Both the position numbers and the translations under genes were made by a program. Below are positions 49,566 to 59,716 of a stretch of 64,000 nucleotides of DNA, one piece after another. The stretch covers positions 1-64,000 of the forward strand of contig NZ_JAGQBF010000007.1 in the NCBI RefSeq assembly GCF_024345495.1. Direction: 5' to 3'. Under the pieces are notes generated by a model. That model did no database searches. It was not told the DNA's origin and worked only from the letters and a program-made list of their open reading frames with translations. The stretch's first letter is position 1. Every line of letters starts with the position of its first letter. The stretch comes from Synechococcus sp. RedBA-s. GTDB lineage: Bacteria; Cyanobacteriota; Cyanobacteriia; PCC-6307; Cyanobiaceae.

Positions 49566-50639
49566 ATGACCAGCTACCGCATCACCCTGCTCCCCGGCGA
49601 CGGCATCGGACCGGAGATCACGGCCGTGGCGCGGCGCCTGCTCGATGCGGTGAGCGCCCGCCACCACTTCAGCCTCGACTACGACGAGCAGCCCATCGGT
49701 GGCGCCGCCATCGACCGCAGCGGTGTGCCCCTGCCGGAGAGCACCCTGGCGGCCTGCCGCGGCGCCGACGCCGTGCTGCTGGCGGCGATCGGCAGCCCCC
49801 GCTTCGATGCCCTGCCGCGGGAGCAGCGGCCCGAAACCGGCCTGCTGGGTCTGCGCTCGGGTCTGGGCCTGTTCGCCAACCTGCGGCCGGTGAAGATCAT
49901 TCCGGCCCTGATCGACGCCAGCACCCTGCGGCCGGAGGTGATCACGGGCGTGGATCTGCTGGTGGTGCGCGAGCTCACCGGCGGCATCTACTTCGGCACC
50001 CCCAAGGGGCGGGTGGAGGCGGAAGGCCGGGTGCGGGCCTTCAACACGATGGTCTACGCCGACGACGAGATCGACCGCATTGCCCGGGTGGCGTTTCAGC
50101 TGGCGAGCGAGCGGAGCGGCAGGCTCTGCAGCGTCGACAAGGCCAACGTGCTCGATGTCAGCCAGCTCTGGCGCGACCGGGTTGAACTGATCGCCAGAGA
50201 ATTTCCCCAGGTGGAGCTCAGCCACCTCTACGTCGACAACGCGGCGATGCAGCTGGTGCGCGCACCCCGCCAGTTCGATGTGCTGCTCACCGGCAACCTC
50301 TTCGGGGACATCCTCAGTGACGAGGCGGCGATGCTCACCGGCTCGATCGGCATGCTGCCCTCCGCTTCGCTGGGCTCCGCTGGCCCGGGGCTGTTCGAGC
50401 CGGTGCATGGCTCCGCCCCCGACATCGCCGGGGCCGACCTGGCCAATCCGATGGCGATGGTGCTCTCGGCCGCAATGATGCTGCGGGTGGGGCTGAAGCA
50501 GGAGGCGGCCGCCAGGGAGCTGGAGGCGGCCGTGGACCGGGTACTCACGGCGGGCTACCGCACAGGGGATCTGATGGCGGAGGGCTGCAGCCGGCTGGGC
50601 TGCGCGGCCATGGGCGAGAAACTGCTGGCGGAACTCTGA
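49566..50639 (+). CDS. leuB: 3-isopropylmalate dehydrogenase
   Basis: 357 residues. Signatures: [40 protein letters not shown] (substrate loop), [28 protein letters not shown] (Lys/Tyr area), [20 protein letters not shown] (metal-binding Asp residues) and [20 protein letters not shown] (NAD-binding). It converts 3-isopropylmalate to 2-oxoisocaproate precursor in leucine synthesis. Follows lpxD by 43 nt on the same strand. Confidence 0.95.
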   Translation: MTSYRITLLPGDGIGPEITAVARRLLDAVSARHHFSLDYDEQPIGGAAIDRSGVPLPESTLAACRGADAVLLAAIGSPRFDALPREQRPETGLLGLRSGLGLFANLRPVKIIPALIDASTLRPEVITGVDLLVVRELTGGIYFGTPKGRVEAEGRVRAFNTMVYADDEIDRIARVAFQLASERSGRLCSVDKANVLDVSQLWRDRVELIAREFPQVELSHLYVDNAAMQLVRAPRQFDVLLTGNLFGDILSDEAAMLTGSIGMLPSASLGSAGPGLFEPVHGSAPDIAGADLANPMAMVLSAAMMLRVGLKQEAAARELEAAVDRVLTAGYRTGDLMAEGCSRLGCAAMGEKLLAEL

Positions 50640-50723
50640 GCGGAGCGGCTGCAGCGCTGAGGGGCAAGGACCCTGGACCGATGACCTGCCAAACTCGGTT
50701 CCGCCCTTTCTCCCCCTGCGCTG

Positions 50724-51626
50724 ATGTCCAAGCGTCATCCGGTTGTAGCGGTCACCGGTTCCTCTGGCGCAGGGACCAGCACCGTCAAGCGTGCCTTCGA
50801 GCACATCTTCCAGCGGGAAGGAATCGTGCCGGCGGTGGTCGAAGGGGACAGCTTCCACCGCTTCGAGCGCGGCCCGATGAAGGAGCAGATGGCCCAGGCG
50901 CAGGCCGGCGGGGTCAACTTCTCCCACTTCGGCCCCGAAGCCAATCTGTTCGACAAGCTGGCCGAGCAGTTTCAGTCGTACGGCGAAACCGGTGGCGGCC
51001 AGAAGCGCTACTACCTCCATTCCGTGGAGGAGGCCGCTGAGCACAATGCCCGCCTCGGCACCCAGCTGGAGCCCGGTCAGTTCACCCCCTGGGAGCCCAT
51101 TCCCTCAGAGACCGACCTGCTCTTCTACGAAGGCCTGCACGGCGGTGTGGTGGGCGACGGCTATGACGTGGCCTCGCTGGTGGATCTGCTGATCGGTGTG
51201 GTGCCGATCGCCAACCTGGAGTGGATCCAGAAAATCAGCCGCGACAACGCCGAACGCGGCTACTCGGCCGAGACGATCGTGGACACGATCCTGCGGCGCA
51301 TGCCCGACTACATCAACCACATCTGCCCCCAGTTCAGCCTCACCGACATCAACTTCCAGCGGGTGCCCACGGTGGACACCTCCAACCCGTTCATCTGCCG
51401 CAACATCCCCAGCCCTGACGAGAGCTTCGTCATCATTCACTTCCGCAAGGGCGCCCGGGAGAAATGGGGGATCGATTTCTCCTATCTGCTGCGGATGATC
51501 AACGGCTCCTTCATGTCGAGCCCCACGAGCATCGTCGTCAACGGCGGCAAGATGGGCTTCGCCATGGAGCTGATCCTCACCCCGATCATTCACCGCATGA
51601 TCGAGGATAAGAAGACCCTGTCCTGA
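50724..51626 (+). CDS. prk: Phosphoribulokinase (short, proteobacterial-like form)
   Basis: 300 residues. The P-loop is VAVTGSSGAGTSTVKRAF; others are VVEGDSFHRFERGPMKEQ (catalytic Asp), NLFDKLAEQFQSYGETGGGQ, DLLFYEGLHGGVV (Walker B Glu) and NLEWIQKISRDNAERGYSAE. It phosphorylates ribulose 5-phosphate, the committed Calvin-cycle step. The product is shorter than the ~333-residue enzyme of beta-cyanobacteria and lacks the paired regulatory Cys expected near the P-loop, resembling the proteobacterial class. That fits an alpha-cyanobacterium with form IA Rubisco. Confidence 0.95.
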   Translation: MSKRHPVVAVTGSSGAGTSTVKRAFEHIFQREGIVPAVVEGDSFHRFERGPMKEQMAQAQAGGVNFSHFGPEANLFDKLAEQFQSYGETGGGQKRYYLHSVEEAAEHNARLGTQLEPGQFTPWEPIPSETDLLFYEGLHGGVVGDGYDVASLVDLLIGVVPIANLEWIQKISRDNAERGYSAETIVDTILRRMPDYINHICPQFSLTDINFQRVPTVDTSNPFICRNIPSPDESFVIIHFRKGAREKWGIDFSYLLRMINGSFMSSPTSIVVNGGKMGFAMELILTPIIHRMIEDKKTLS

Positions 51627-51738
51627 GCGATTAGGCTGTTGGGGCCGATCGAAATGGGTGAGGCCGATTACCTTCGCCACACCTCCATCATTCGACCCCA
51701 CACCGCCGGCGGCTTCCACCGGTTCTGGAAGGGCGCCC

Positions 51739-52041
51739 ATGCCCTCCTTCGAGATCCGCGGCGCCTCCAATCCCGGCAATCCGCCAGTGCGCTGGGATCA
51801 GATCAACAGTGGTGTGGTCCTCAAGCAGGCGCGCCGCGTCTACTTCCACTACGTGGAACAGTGCCCCGGGGGGGCTGAGCCGATCGGAATCGTGCTCGAG
51901 AATGGCAGCGGCGGCCAGGGTCGGGTGGTGTTTGAGGCACCCGTGCTCCTGCCCGATGAGCAGTTCGTGCCCCTGGAGCTGATCCGTGGCCGCAGCGCTG
52001 GCCGAGGAGGACGCACAATCCGCGGTCCCCAGCGGGGCTGA
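51739..52041 (+). CDS. Hypothetical protein, 100 aa
   Basis: Mixed alpha/beta, Gly/Arg-rich end. SGVVLKQARRVYFHYVEQCP and GQGRVVFEAPVLLPDEQFVP look like two beta-hairpin units. The frame extends upstream, but MPSFEIRGASNPG at 51739 is the more natural start. No family recognised. It lies between prk and the prepilin peptidase gene, same strand. Confidence 0.45.
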   Translation: MPSFEIRGASNPGNPPVRWDQINSGVVLKQARRVYFHYVEQCPGGAEPIGIVLENGSGGQGRVVFEAPVLLPDEQFVPLELIRGRSAGRGGRTIRGPQRG

Positions 52042-52073
52042 GCGAACACCCCCCACGCCCTGAGGCCAAGCCT

Positions 52074-52916
52074 GTGGAGCCCGACACAGCCACCCAGATC
52101 CTGATCTCCCTGCTGGCGGCCCTGCTGGGAGCCTGCGTCGGCAGCTTTCTCAACGTGGTGGCCTGGAGGCTGCCGCGGCGGGAGTCGATCGTGCTGCCCG
52201 CCAGCCACTGTCCCCGCTGCGGAGTGACCCTGGCCTGGCAGCAGAATCTGCCGGTGCTGGGCTGGCTGCTGCTGCGCGGCCGCTGTGGACGCTGCCGCGG
52301 TCCGATCTCCCCCCGCTACCCCCTGGTGGAACTGCTCTGCGCCGGGCTATGGGTGGCTGTGCTTCAGGCCAGCCCCACCGCCATGGCCAGCTCGCCCGGC
52401 TGGCTGCAGATCGGCGCCGGCTGGCTGCTGGTCAGCTGGCTGCTGCCCCTGGTGCTGATCGACTGCGACCACCTCTGGCTGCCGGAGCCCCTCTGCCGCT
52501 GGGGCCTCCTGCTGGGCCTGGCCGTCACCCTTGCCGCCGGCCTCAGCCAGTCGGGGGAGGTGGCGCGGGCACTGATCTTCAACCATCTGCTCGCCGCCGT
52601 TCTGGGGCTGCTGGCTTTCGAAGGCCTCAGTGCCCTGGCCGAACGGCTGATGGGCCGGCCGGCCTTGGGGCTGGGCGACGCCAAACTCACCGCCCTGCTG
52701 GGGGCCTGGCTGGGGCTGACGGGCCTGGGCCTGGCGGTGGCCCTGGCGGTGTTCAGCGGAGCGGCTGTGGGCAGTGCGGGGCGGCTGAGCGGACGGCTGG
52801 GGCCAGCCGAACCCTTTCCCTTCGGGCCCTTCCTCGCCCTTGGTGGCGTGGCGGTCTGGCTGGTGGGGGAGAGCTGGTGGCTGCAGCAGTGGAGCCGGTG
52901 GGGCGCCGGCCTTTAA
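52074..52916 (+). CDS. Prepilin peptidase (type IV, PilD-like)
   Basis: 280 residues, GTG start. The N-terminal methylase part has VGSFLNVVAWRLPRRESI and paired zinc cysteines (CPRCGVTL, CGRCRGPI). About seven hydrophobic helices follow. The two catalytic Asp are in LVLIDCDHLWLPEPL and LGLGDAKLTALLGAWLG (GxGD). It cleaves and N-methylates type IV prepilins and related pseudopilins at the inner membrane, serving motility and DNA uptake. It ends 33 nt before accD. No pilus structural genes in the window. Confidence 0.9.
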   Translation: MEPDTATQILISLLAALLGACVGSFLNVVAWRLPRRESIVLPASHCPRCGVTLAWQQNLPVLGWLLLRGRCGRCRGPISPRYPLVELLCAGLWVAVLQASPTAMASSPGWLQIGAGWLLVSWLLPLVLIDCDHLWLPEPLCRWGLLLGLAVTLAAGLSQSGEVARALIFNHLLAAVLGLLAFEGLSALAERLMGRPALGLGDAKLTALLGAWLGLTGLGLAVALAVFSGAAVGSAGRLSGRLGPAEPFPFGPFLALGGVAVWLVGESWWLQQWSRWGAGL

Positions 52917-52949
52917 TGGAGTCATCGATCCGTTGCCAGGTCCCATCCC

Positions 52950-53840
52950 GTGTCCCTGTTCGACTGGTTCGCCGATCGCCGCAAGGCCAATCCGGTCGTA
53001 CGCGCCACCCAGGAGGTCGAAGACGGCGACGGGCTCTGGAGCAAATGCCCCGAGTGCGGGCTTGTGGTGTACCGCAAGGATCTGATCGCCAACGCCAGCG
53101 TCTGCAGCGGCTGCTTCTACCACCACCGCATCGACAGTGACGCCCGCATCCGGGTGATCGCCGATGAGGGCAGCTTCAGCGCCATCGACACCGAGCTGTC
53201 CCCCACCGATCCTCTCGCCTTCAAGGATCGCCGCAGCTACGCCGACCGCCTGCGCGACACCCAGGAGGCCACTGGCCTGCGCGATGCGGTGGTCACCGGC
53301 CACTGCCGCCTCGAGGGCCTGCCCCTCTCCCTGGGGGTGATGGATTTCCGCTTCATGGGCGGCTCGATGGGCTCGGTGGTGGGCGAGAAGCTCACACGGC
53401 TGATCGAGCAGGCCACCGAGCGGCGCCAGCCCCTGGTGATCGTCTGCGCCTCCGGCGGCGCCCGCATGCAGGAGGGGATGCTCAGCCTGATGCAGATGGC
53501 CAAGATCTCCGGTGCCCTGCAGCGCCACCGCCAGCAGGAGCTGCTCTACATCCCCCTGCTCACCCACCCCACCACCGGCGGGGTGACGGCCAGCTTCGCC
53601 ATGCTGGGAGACCTGATTCTCGCAGAGCCCAAGGCTCTGATCGGCTTCGCCGGCCGACGGGTGATCGAGCAGACCCTGCGCGAGAAGCTCCCCGAGGGCT
53701 TCCAGACCGCCGAGTACCTGCAGGAGCATGGCTTCGTGGATCTGATCGTGCCGCGCACCCGTCTGCGCAGCACCCTGGCCAGCCTGCTGCGGTTGCACGG
53801 CGTCACCACCAGCTCGGCGCCGGCCCCGGTGGCGGCATGA
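52950..53840 (+). CDS. accD: Acetyl-CoA carboxylase carboxyltransferase beta subunit
   Basis: 296 residues, GTG start. N-terminal zinc ribbon: [15 protein letters not shown] and [12 protein letters not shown] (Cys4). The carboxyltransferase core has [20 protein letters not shown]-like [60 protein letters not shown] and [20 protein letters not shown]. With AccA it transfers the carboxyl group from biotin to acetyl-CoA, starting fatty-acid synthesis. It overlaps the next gene by 4 nt (ATGA). Confidence 0.95.
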   Translation: MSLFDWFADRRKANPVVRATQEVEDGDGLWSKCPECGLVVYRKDLIANASVCSGCFYHHRIDSDARIRVIADEGSFSAIDTELSPTDPLAFKDRRSYADRLRDTQEATGLRDAVVTGHCRLEGLPLSLGVMDFRFMGGSMGSVVGEKLTRLIEQATERRQPLVIVCASGGARMQEGMLSLMQMAKISGALQRHRQQELLYIPLLTHPTTGGVTASFAMLGDLILAEPKALIGFAGRRVIEQTLREKLPEGFQTAEYLQEHGFVDLIVPRTRLRSTLASLLRLHGVTTSSAPAPVAA

Positions 53841-54238
53841 GCGGCCTGCACCGGCTGCTGAAGGCCGCTCTGCTGGCGACAGCGCTGCTGCTGATGGTGC
53901 TGGCGACTGGTCCCGGCCCCGCCAACGCCGGCCCGGTGAACTGGCAGGAGGTGCCCGAGAGCCCCGCCGGCCGCCAGTGGTGGGACACGGGCAGCCTGCG
54001 CCTCAGCCGTGGCGGTGAACTCTCGGTGCTCACCCGCTTCCAGCCGGTCTCCCCTGAGGATCGCGGCCAGCTCTATGTGATGGAGCTCGACTGCGGTCAG
54101 GAGCTTTACCGCGACACCTCCGTCAACGGCCTGCCCCGCTTCAAGGCCGAGTGGCAGCCCACCGGCGCAGACGACCTGATCAGCGCAGTGCTGGATGAGG
54201 CCTGCGCAGCCGGCTCCGAGCTGCAGTCGTCCCGTTGA
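53837..54238 (+). CDS. Exported hypothetical protein
   Basis: 133 residues. Signal peptide: [25 protein letters not shown]. The mature domain ([55 protein letters not shown]) contains two Cys (LDCG, DEACAAG) that may pair in the periplasm or lumen. The phrase [12 protein letters not shown] recurs in small cyanobacterial exported proteins, though I cannot name the family. Coupled to accD by a 4-nt overlap. Confidence 0.55.
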   Translation: MSGLHRLLKAALLATALLLMVLATGPGPANAGPVNWQEVPESPAGRQWWDTGSLRLSRGGELSVLTRFQPVSPEDRGQLYVMELDCGQELYRDTSVNGLPRFKAEWQPTGADDLISAVLDEACAAGSELQSSR

Positions 54239-54260
54239 TCCGCTGAACCCCGGAGCTGCC

Positions 54261-55358
54261 ATGAGCCAACCCCTCCAGGTCGCCGTGGCCGGCCTCGGTT
54301 TCGGTGAGAAGGTGCACCTGAGCGCCCTGCGGGCCTGTCCGGGCACCGAGCCGGTGGCCCTCTGGCACCCCAGAGCCGATCGGTTGGAGGCGGCCTGCCG
54401 CTCCGCTGAGCTGCCGGGCCACAGTGATTTCGCGGCGCTGCTGGCCGAACCGGCGGTGGAGGCAGTGGTGATCGCCACCCCGCCAGCCCCCCGCTTCGAG
54501 CTGGCGCGCGCGGCCCTCGAGGCCGGCAAACACCTGCTGCTGGAGAAGCCCGTGGCCCTGGAGGTGGCCCAGGTGCGGGAGCTGAGGCGCCTGGCGATCG
54601 AGCGGGGCCTGAGCGTGGCGGTGGATTTCGAGTACCGGGCGGTGCCGGTGTTCCAGCAGCTCAAGCAGCTGCTCAGCAGGGGGGTACTGGGGGAGCCCTG
54701 GCTGGTGCGCTTCGACTGGTTGATGAGCAGCCGCGCCGATCCCAGCAGGCCGTTCAGCTGGGCCTCGCAGCGCGCCCAGGGGGGCGGTGTACTCGGTTCC
54801 CTCGGCACCCATGCCTTCGACAGCCTGGAATGGCTGCTGGGTCCAGTGCGCCAGCTGAGCGCCAGCCTCTCCACCGCGATTCCCCAGCGCCCCCTGGCCG
54901 GCAGCCCAGATCGTTGTGCTGCCGTCGATGCCGACGATGTGGCCCTGCTGCAGCTGCAGCTGGAGGCCCCCTCAGGGGCGGCGGTGCCGGCCCAGCTCAG
55001 CCTCTCTTCGGTGACCCGCGCCGGCCGGGGCTGCTGGCTGGAGTTCCACGGCAGCGAGGCCAGCCTGATTCTGGGCAGCGAGAACCAGACCGACTACGTG
55101 CACGGCTTCCACCTCTGGCTGGCCCGGCCGGGGGAGCCGCCCCAACTGGTGCCGCCCGATCCCGCCCTGGCCTTCGGCCGCACCTGGGCCGACGGCCGCA
55201 TCGCCCCGGTGGCGCGGCTGCAGGGCTGGTGGAGCGAGAGCGTGCGCGAGGGCCGGCCGATGCTGCCGGGCCTGGCCGAAGGGGAGCGCAGCCAGCTCTG
55301 CTGCGACCTGGCGCTCGAATCCGCGGCCAGCGGCCTGCGCCAAAGCCTTCGCCGCTGA
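54261..55358 (+). CDS. Gfo/Idh/MocA-family oxidoreductase
   Basis: 365 residues. N-terminal Rossmann fold: VAVAGLGFGEKVHLSALRAC (slightly altered GxGxxG), VVIATPPAPRFELARAALEA and LLEKPVALE, the EKP motif with the catalytic Lys typical of the family. The C-terminal domain (VLGSLGTHAFDSLEWLLGPV) has the His of the conserved THxxD-type motif. These NAD(P)-dependent enzymes act on sugars or sugar derivatives; substrate unknown. The upstream in-frame extension overlaps the previous gene and is not used. Confidence 0.8.
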   Translation: MSQPLQVAVAGLGFGEKVHLSALRACPGTEPVALWHPRADRLEAACRSAELPGHSDFAALLAEPAVEAVVIATPPAPRFELARAALEAGKHLLLEKPVALEVAQVRELRRLAIERGLSVAVDFEYRAVPVFQQLKQLLSRGVLGEPWLVRFDWLMSSRADPSRPFSWASQRAQGGGVLGSLGTHAFDSLEWLLGPVRQLSASLSTAIPQRPLAGSPDRCAAVDADDVALLQLQLEAPSGAAVPAQLSLSSVTRAGRGCWLEFHGSEASLILGSENQTDYVHGFHLWLARPGEPPQLVPPDPALAFGRTWADGRIAPVARLQGWWSESVREGRPMLPGLAEGERSQLCCDLALESAASGLRQSLRR

Positions 55359-55524
55359 GGGCTGACCGCTGAAGCAGATCGTTGAAGCAGGCGGCTGAGA
55401 CCCGAATCCCAGGGGATGAACTAAACTCGCGGCCAGCCTGCGTCAAGGTCCCGACGCCGGTGATCCGGCCCCCCGGGGCCGGCCCTAGACGCATCACCCA
55501 TCCCAACCTCCAGAGGTTTTTCCC

Positions 55525-56598
55525 ATGGCCCTCGTTCCGCTTCGGCTGCTCCTCGACCACGCCGCTGAGAACGGCTATGGCATCCCGGCCTTCAACGTCA
55601 ACAACCTGGAGCAGGTCCAGTCGATCATGGAGGCGGCCTACGAAACCGACAGCCCCGTGATCCTGCAGGCCTCCCGTGGCGCCCGTCAGTACGCCGGTGA
55701 GATCTTCCTGCGTCACCTGATCATTGCTGCCACCGAAACCTATCCAGACATCCCGGTGGTGATGCACCAGGACCACGGCAACAGCCCCGCCACCTGCTTC
55801 GGCGCCGCCGCCAACGGCTTCACCTCGGTGATGATGGATGGCTCGCTGGAGGCGGACGCCAAGACCCCGGCCAGCTACGACTACAACGTGGCCGTCACCA
55901 AGGAAGTGGTGGACGTGGCCCACGCCATCGGCGTCAGCGTTGAGGGCGAACTGGGTTGCCTGGGCTCCTTGGAGACCGGCAAGGGTGAGGCCGAGGACGG
56001 CCACGGCTTCGAGGGTGCCCTCTCCCGCGAGCAGCTGCTCACCGATCCCGCCGAAGCGGCCGACTTCGTGGCCAAAACCAAGGTGGATGCCCTGGCGATC
56101 GCCATCGGCACCAGCCACGGCGCCTACAAGTTCACCCGCAAGCCCACCGGCGAAGTGCTGGCCATCTCGCGCATCGCCGAGATCCACAAGGCCATCCCCA
56201 ACACCCACTTGGTGATGCACGGCTCCAGCTCCGTGCCCAAGGAGTGGCTCGACATGATCAACAAGTTCGGTGGCTCCATCCCCGAAACCTATGGCGTGCC
56301 GGTGGAAGAGATTCAGAACGGCATCAAGAATGGCGTGCGCAAGGTGAACATCGACACCGACAACCGTCTGGCCTTCACCGCCGCCGTTCGTGAAGCCGCC
56401 TTCAAGGATCCAGCCAACTTCGACCCCCGCCACTTCAACAAGCCGGCCCGGGCCTACATGAAGAAGGTGTGCCTCGATCGCTACCAGCAGTTCTGGTGCG
56501 CCGGCCAGGCCAGCAAGATCAAGCAGCAGAACATCAACTATTACGCTGCCCTCTATGCCAAGGGTGCCCTCGACCCCAAGACCGCCGTCGCCGCCTGA
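55525..56598 (+). CDS. fba: Class II fructose-bisphosphate aldolase
   Basis: 357 residues. Zinc-ligand His residues are in [20 protein letters not shown] and [10 protein letters not shown]; other signatures are [40 protein letters not shown] and [20 protein letters not shown]. It interconverts fructose 1,6-bisphosphate and triose phosphates, and in cyanobacteria also sedoheptulose 1,7-bisphosphate in the Calvin cycle. Single gene with a strong terminator at 56641-56664. The 166-nt upstream region has a long C/G-rich palindrome (GGCCCCCCGGGGCCGGCC) of unclear role. Confidence 0.95.
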   Translation: MALVPLRLLLDHAAENGYGIPAFNVNNLEQVQSIMEAAYETDSPVILQASRGARQYAGEIFLRHLIIAATETYPDIPVVMHQDHGNSPATCFGAAANGFTSVMMDGSLEADAKTPASYDYNVAVTKEVVDVAHAIGVSVEGELGCLGSLETGKGEAEDGHGFEGALSREQLLTDPAEAADFVAKTKVDALAIAIGTSHGAYKFTRKPTGEVLAISRIAEIHKAIPNTHLVMHGSSSVPKEWLDMINKFGGSIPETYGVPVEEIQNGIKNGVRKVNIDTDNRLAFTAAVREAAFKDPANFDPRHFNKPARAYMKKVCLDRYQQFWCAGQASKIKQQNINYYAALYAKGALDPKTAVAA

Positions 56599-56640
56599 GT
56601 CTTTCTTCGACTCAACCCAGACCCCTTCTCGGTCTGTTCA

Positions 56641-56664
56641 GGGAGCCCCAGGCTCCCTTTTTTC
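56641..56664 (+). terminator. Intrinsic terminator after fba
   Basis: GGGAGCC, a short CCA loop, GGCTCCC, then six T. Perfect 7-bp stem followed by a T-run, 42 nt after the fba stop. It also serves the end of the convergent UPF0182 gene as a stem without a T-run in that direction. Confidence 0.9.
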
Positions 56665-56672
56665 ATGCCTGC

Positions 56673-59564
56673 TCAGGGAGCCGGCGGGAACGGGGGCAGG
56701 CCAGGGAGACCCAGGGGACCCGGCACACCGAGCCCGATGCCACCTGCCGGCACACCCTCAGAGCTCCCCCGACCGGAGACCAGCTTCTCCAGTGCCGTGG
56801 CGAGATCCTGCTCCATCACGAACCGACGGCCGTCGGTGACCACCACCCTCACCAGGGTGGGCAGATCGTTGCTTTTCGACTGCAGGTAGATCGGCTCCAC
56901 GTAGAGAAGCCCCTTGCCCACAGGCAGCACCAGCAGATTGCCGCGAACCAGCTGGGAGCCCGTACGATTCCAGAGACCAAACTGAAAGCTGATCAGCGGA
57001 TCCTGCTCGATCAGGGCCGAAATCTGTTGCGGACCCAGCAGCAGCCGCTGCTGCGGGAAGCGCACCAGCACCAGTTCGCCGTAGTGGGGTGGATCATTGC
57101 GCGCCGCCAGCCAGCCCACCAAGTTGGTGCGGCGCACGGGCGAGAACGGCAGCAGCAGGACAAATTCCGGCCGCTTCTCTCCGGGAAGCTGCAAGGTTGC
57201 GTGATAAGGCGCCACAGGCACGTTGCTGGAGCCGTAGACCTCGAGTGGGATCGACCAGACGTCATCGCCGTTATAGAAAGTGCGGACGTCGGTGACGTGG
57301 TAACGCAGCAGCCGCTCCGACTGGATCGCGAACTGGCTGAGTGGCACGCGGATGTGGCTGAGCAGGGCGGCCGGCATCTCCTGCAGCGGGCGGAACAGCT
57401 CAGGAAACGCCCGCTGCCAGGTGCGCAGTACCGGATCGGTGGGATCGTTCACATAGAGCCAAAGGCGCCCGTCGTGGGCATCCACGACCGCCTTCACGGG
57501 GTTGCGGAAATAGCGGATGCCCTTGGCATTGGCATCGCTGTAGGGATAGCTGCGACTGGTGGTGAACCCGTCGAGCATCCAGTACTGATGCTGGGAGGGC
57601 TCGAAGCCAGGCGAGCCCTCTACCTGCGCCGTCACCAGATAGGGCTCGGTCTCGAAGTGCAGGAACGGAGCCAGGGCCTCGAGCCGTTCGTTCACCTGCC
57701 TGCGGATCAGCAGGAGCGAGTCGGGCGTGAACGAACCGCTGAACAGCATCCGCGGCTCCATCAGATAAACCGCAACCTTGAATCGCTGCCACGCGTTGTC
57801 GAGCCGGATTCCGAGCCGCCCCGTGAAATGGGTGTAGACATTCAGCTCCCCGTCGGGGAAGTCGAACTCCTGCACCCGGGTGGGAGCGATCACGTAGGGA
57901 GCCCGCGCCGAGGCGTAGTAGAGGCGTGGTTGCCCCAACGGCAGGGACTTCACCGCCGCAGCATCACTGATGCCGAGCTTGGGAATGCCCTGCACCCGGC
58001 CGCTGCGGCCGAGATCCTTGACGAAGAACAGCGGCAGGCCGTCAGGGCCGAAGACGTTCACCGGCGAAACGGTGAAGCCGAAACCGTGGGTGAAGACGAG
58101 ATGACGGTTGAGCCAGGTGCGCGAGCCTGCCGGCAGGGCGCCGCTGTCGAGTTCCCGTGCCGCGATCAACACCTGCTGCGAGCCGCTGCGGAGGGGATCC
58201 CCCAGCAGTGGATAGCGATCCACTGCCGCGGAGGGGAAGGTGTAGTAGAGCCTTAACTGCTGCAGCTGCCTGTTGGCGGCCAGCAGGGGGCGGCTGTCCC
58301 ACAGGCGGGTGTTGGCCAGGGTTCCCGGCGCCGCTTCCAGATCGCCAGCGGTGAGCTTCTGCTCTGGATTGAGGACGCCCTCTTGGATCGCCCCCAGCCC
58401 GAAGGCCTGGCGAGTGCCACGGATGCTGCGCTCGATGTAGGGCGCCTCCATCACCAGCTCCCGAGGCTGCACCACAAAGCGCTGCACCAGAGGAGCCACC
58501 AGGAACTCGGTGATCGGCACCAGCGCCACCGTGGCCAGCAGGGGAACCAGGACCAGGCTCCGCAGCCAGTGACGACGCACGGAGGCCAGCAGACCCGTGG
58601 CGGTGAGCACCAACAGGGCGGCGAGCAGAAGCCGCAACGGCAGACGCACGTGCAGATCGACGAAACCGGCGCCGGAAGCCACGCCGCTGCCCTGCACCAT
58701 CAGATCGAAGGGGGCAAGGGCGGAGCTGGAAGCCGCCATCAGGCAGAGGACCGCAAGCTGGGGCTTGAGCACTGCCTGCTGGGCACGGCTCAGTCCCACG
58801 AAGCGCAGATCACTCAGACTGGATCCTTCGGTGAAGGTGAGCCAGAGGCAGGCGGCGAACCCCACGATCCCCTGGGCCAGAAGAATGCTCAGCAGCAAAT
58901 GGAGCGCCGGCAGGCGCAGCACCGTGAAGCTGATGTCGAAGCCCGTGAGCGGATCCCCCTCGCCGAACGGCACCGCCAGCAGGGCCGGCAACCAGAGACT
59001 CCAACCCCGCGCCAGGGCGGTGGCTGATCCGGCCAGGGCAGCCACCAGCACCAGCTGCAGGGTCGGCAGGGGCTTGGTCAGCAGCGGCAGCAGCAGTCCG
59101 GCGGCCATGGCGAGCAGCAGCGGCAGCGGCAGGTCGGCCAGCACACGGAAGCCACTGAAGATCTCGCCACTGAAGGGGGCACTGATCAGTCCCCAAGCCT
59201 GGACGATCAAGTAGGTGAGTCCGGTGGCCAGGGACAGCTCCAAGCCCGCCAACACCAGCACCATCGGCAGGGGCTCCAGCCGCAGCAAGGTCAGGCGCGG
59301 CATCGCCTTGGTGGCACTGGCGCTGCGCAGGCGCCAGCAGCGCTGCAGCTGCTGCAACTGCAGCGGAACTCCAAGTCCCATTACCAACAGGAACGCCCCG
59401 ATCTGAAGCCACCAGCGGCGCCTCAGCACTGATTCGAAGCCGAACTGGGCGAACCAGTCGAGCTCGAGGCCCAGCCGGGAAATCAGTACCAGCGCCAGGG
59501 GGACGAACGCCAGCACTGCCAGGGCCGCAGGCAGCGACAGCAGGCGCGGGAAACGGGAGGCCAC
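56673..59564 (-). CDS. UPF0182-family large membrane protein
   Basis: 963 residues. The N-terminal ~330 residues hold seven or so membrane helices (LAVLAFVPLALVLISRLGL, ALVGGSATA-like segments, LLLAALLVLTATGLLASV). A large domain follows, probably extracytoplasmic: YIERSIRGTRQAFGL, DSRPLLAANRQLQQLRLYYT, QVLIAARELDSGALPAGSRT, WLNRHLVFTHGFGF, HQYWMLDGFTTSRSYPYSD, YRVEIA-type strands, and LVRGNLLVLPVGKGLLYVEP. UPF0182 proteins occur in actinobacteria, clostridia and cyanobacteria; role unproven, and some mycobacterial members link to envelope stress. C-terminus is a Pro/Gly-rich tail. Confidence 0.85.
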   Translation of the reverse strand: MASRFPRLLSLPAALAVLAFVPLALVLISRLGLELDWFAQFGFESVLRRRWWLQIGAFLLVMGLGVPLQLQQLQRCWRLRSASATKAMPRLTLLRLEPLPMVLVLAGLELSLATGLTYLIVQAWGLISAPFSGEIFSGFRVLADLPLPLLLAMAAGLLLPLLTKPLPTLQLVLVAALAGSATALARGWSLWLPALLAVPFGEGDPLTGFDISFTVLRLPALHLLLSILLAQGIVGFAACLWLTFTEGSSLSDLRFVGLSRAQQAVLKPQLAVLCLMAASSSALAPFDLMVQGSGVASGAGFVDLHVRLPLRLLLAALLVLTATGLLASVRRHWLRSLVLVPLLATVALVPITEFLVAPLVQRFVVQPRELVMEAPYIERSIRGTRQAFGLGAIQEGVLNPEQKLTAGDLEAAPGTLANTRLWDSRPLLAANRQLQQLRLYYTFPSAAVDRYPLLGDPLRSGSQQVLIAARELDSGALPAGSRTWLNRHLVFTHGFGFTVSPVNVFGPDGLPLFFVKDLGRSGRVQGIPKLGISDAAAVKSLPLGQPRLYYASARAPYVIAPTRVQEFDFPDGELNVYTHFTGRLGIRLDNAWQRFKVAVYLMEPRMLFSGSFTPDSLLLIRRQVNERLEALAPFLHFETEPYLVTAQVEGSPGFEPSQHQYWMLDGFTTSRSYPYSDANAKGIRYFRNPVKAVVDAHDGRLWLYVNDPTDPVLRTWQRAFPELFRPLQEMPAALLSHIRVPLSQFAIQSERLLRYHVTDVRTFYNGDDVWSIPLEVYGSSNVPVAPYHATLQLPGEKRPEFVLLLPFSPVRRTNLVGWLAARNDPPHYGELVLVRFPQQRLLLGPQQISALIEQDPLISFQFGLWNRTGSQLVRGNLLVLPVGKGLLYVEPIYLQSKSNDLPTLVRVVVTDGRRFVMEQDLATALEKLVSGRGSSEGVPAGGIGLGVPGPLGLPGLPPFPPAP

Positions 59565-59640
59565 GGCATGAGGCTAGACAGCGGCGGGGCACCTCGCCCG
59601 CTTCGCTCCTGAAGACGCCTTCCATGAACTGATTCTGATA

Positions 59641-59659
59641 CCCGACCTCGTAGGTCGGG
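59641..59659. promoter_or_regulatory. Hairpin between UPF0182 and thrC
   Basis: CCCGACCT, a 3-nt loop, AGGTCGGG: a perfect 8-bp stem about 58 nt upstream of the thrC start. There is no T-run. It may be a transcription-linked hairpin or an operator; nothing in the sequence decides. Confidence 0.35.
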
Positions 59660-59716
59660 CTTAATGGAGCGTTGTTGCCGGCGCTGCTAGTTTGCCGTGA
59701 CAGCTGTTTTCGGGCC

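Noticed and set aside
49473-51044. 523-aa minus-strand frame over leuB and prk
   Set aside because: Antisense shadow of two well-identified genes; no motif seen.
56469-58256. 595-aa plus-strand frame across the fba end and UPF0182
   Set aside because: Antisense to UPF0182 and crosses the fba terminator; composition unlike a protein.
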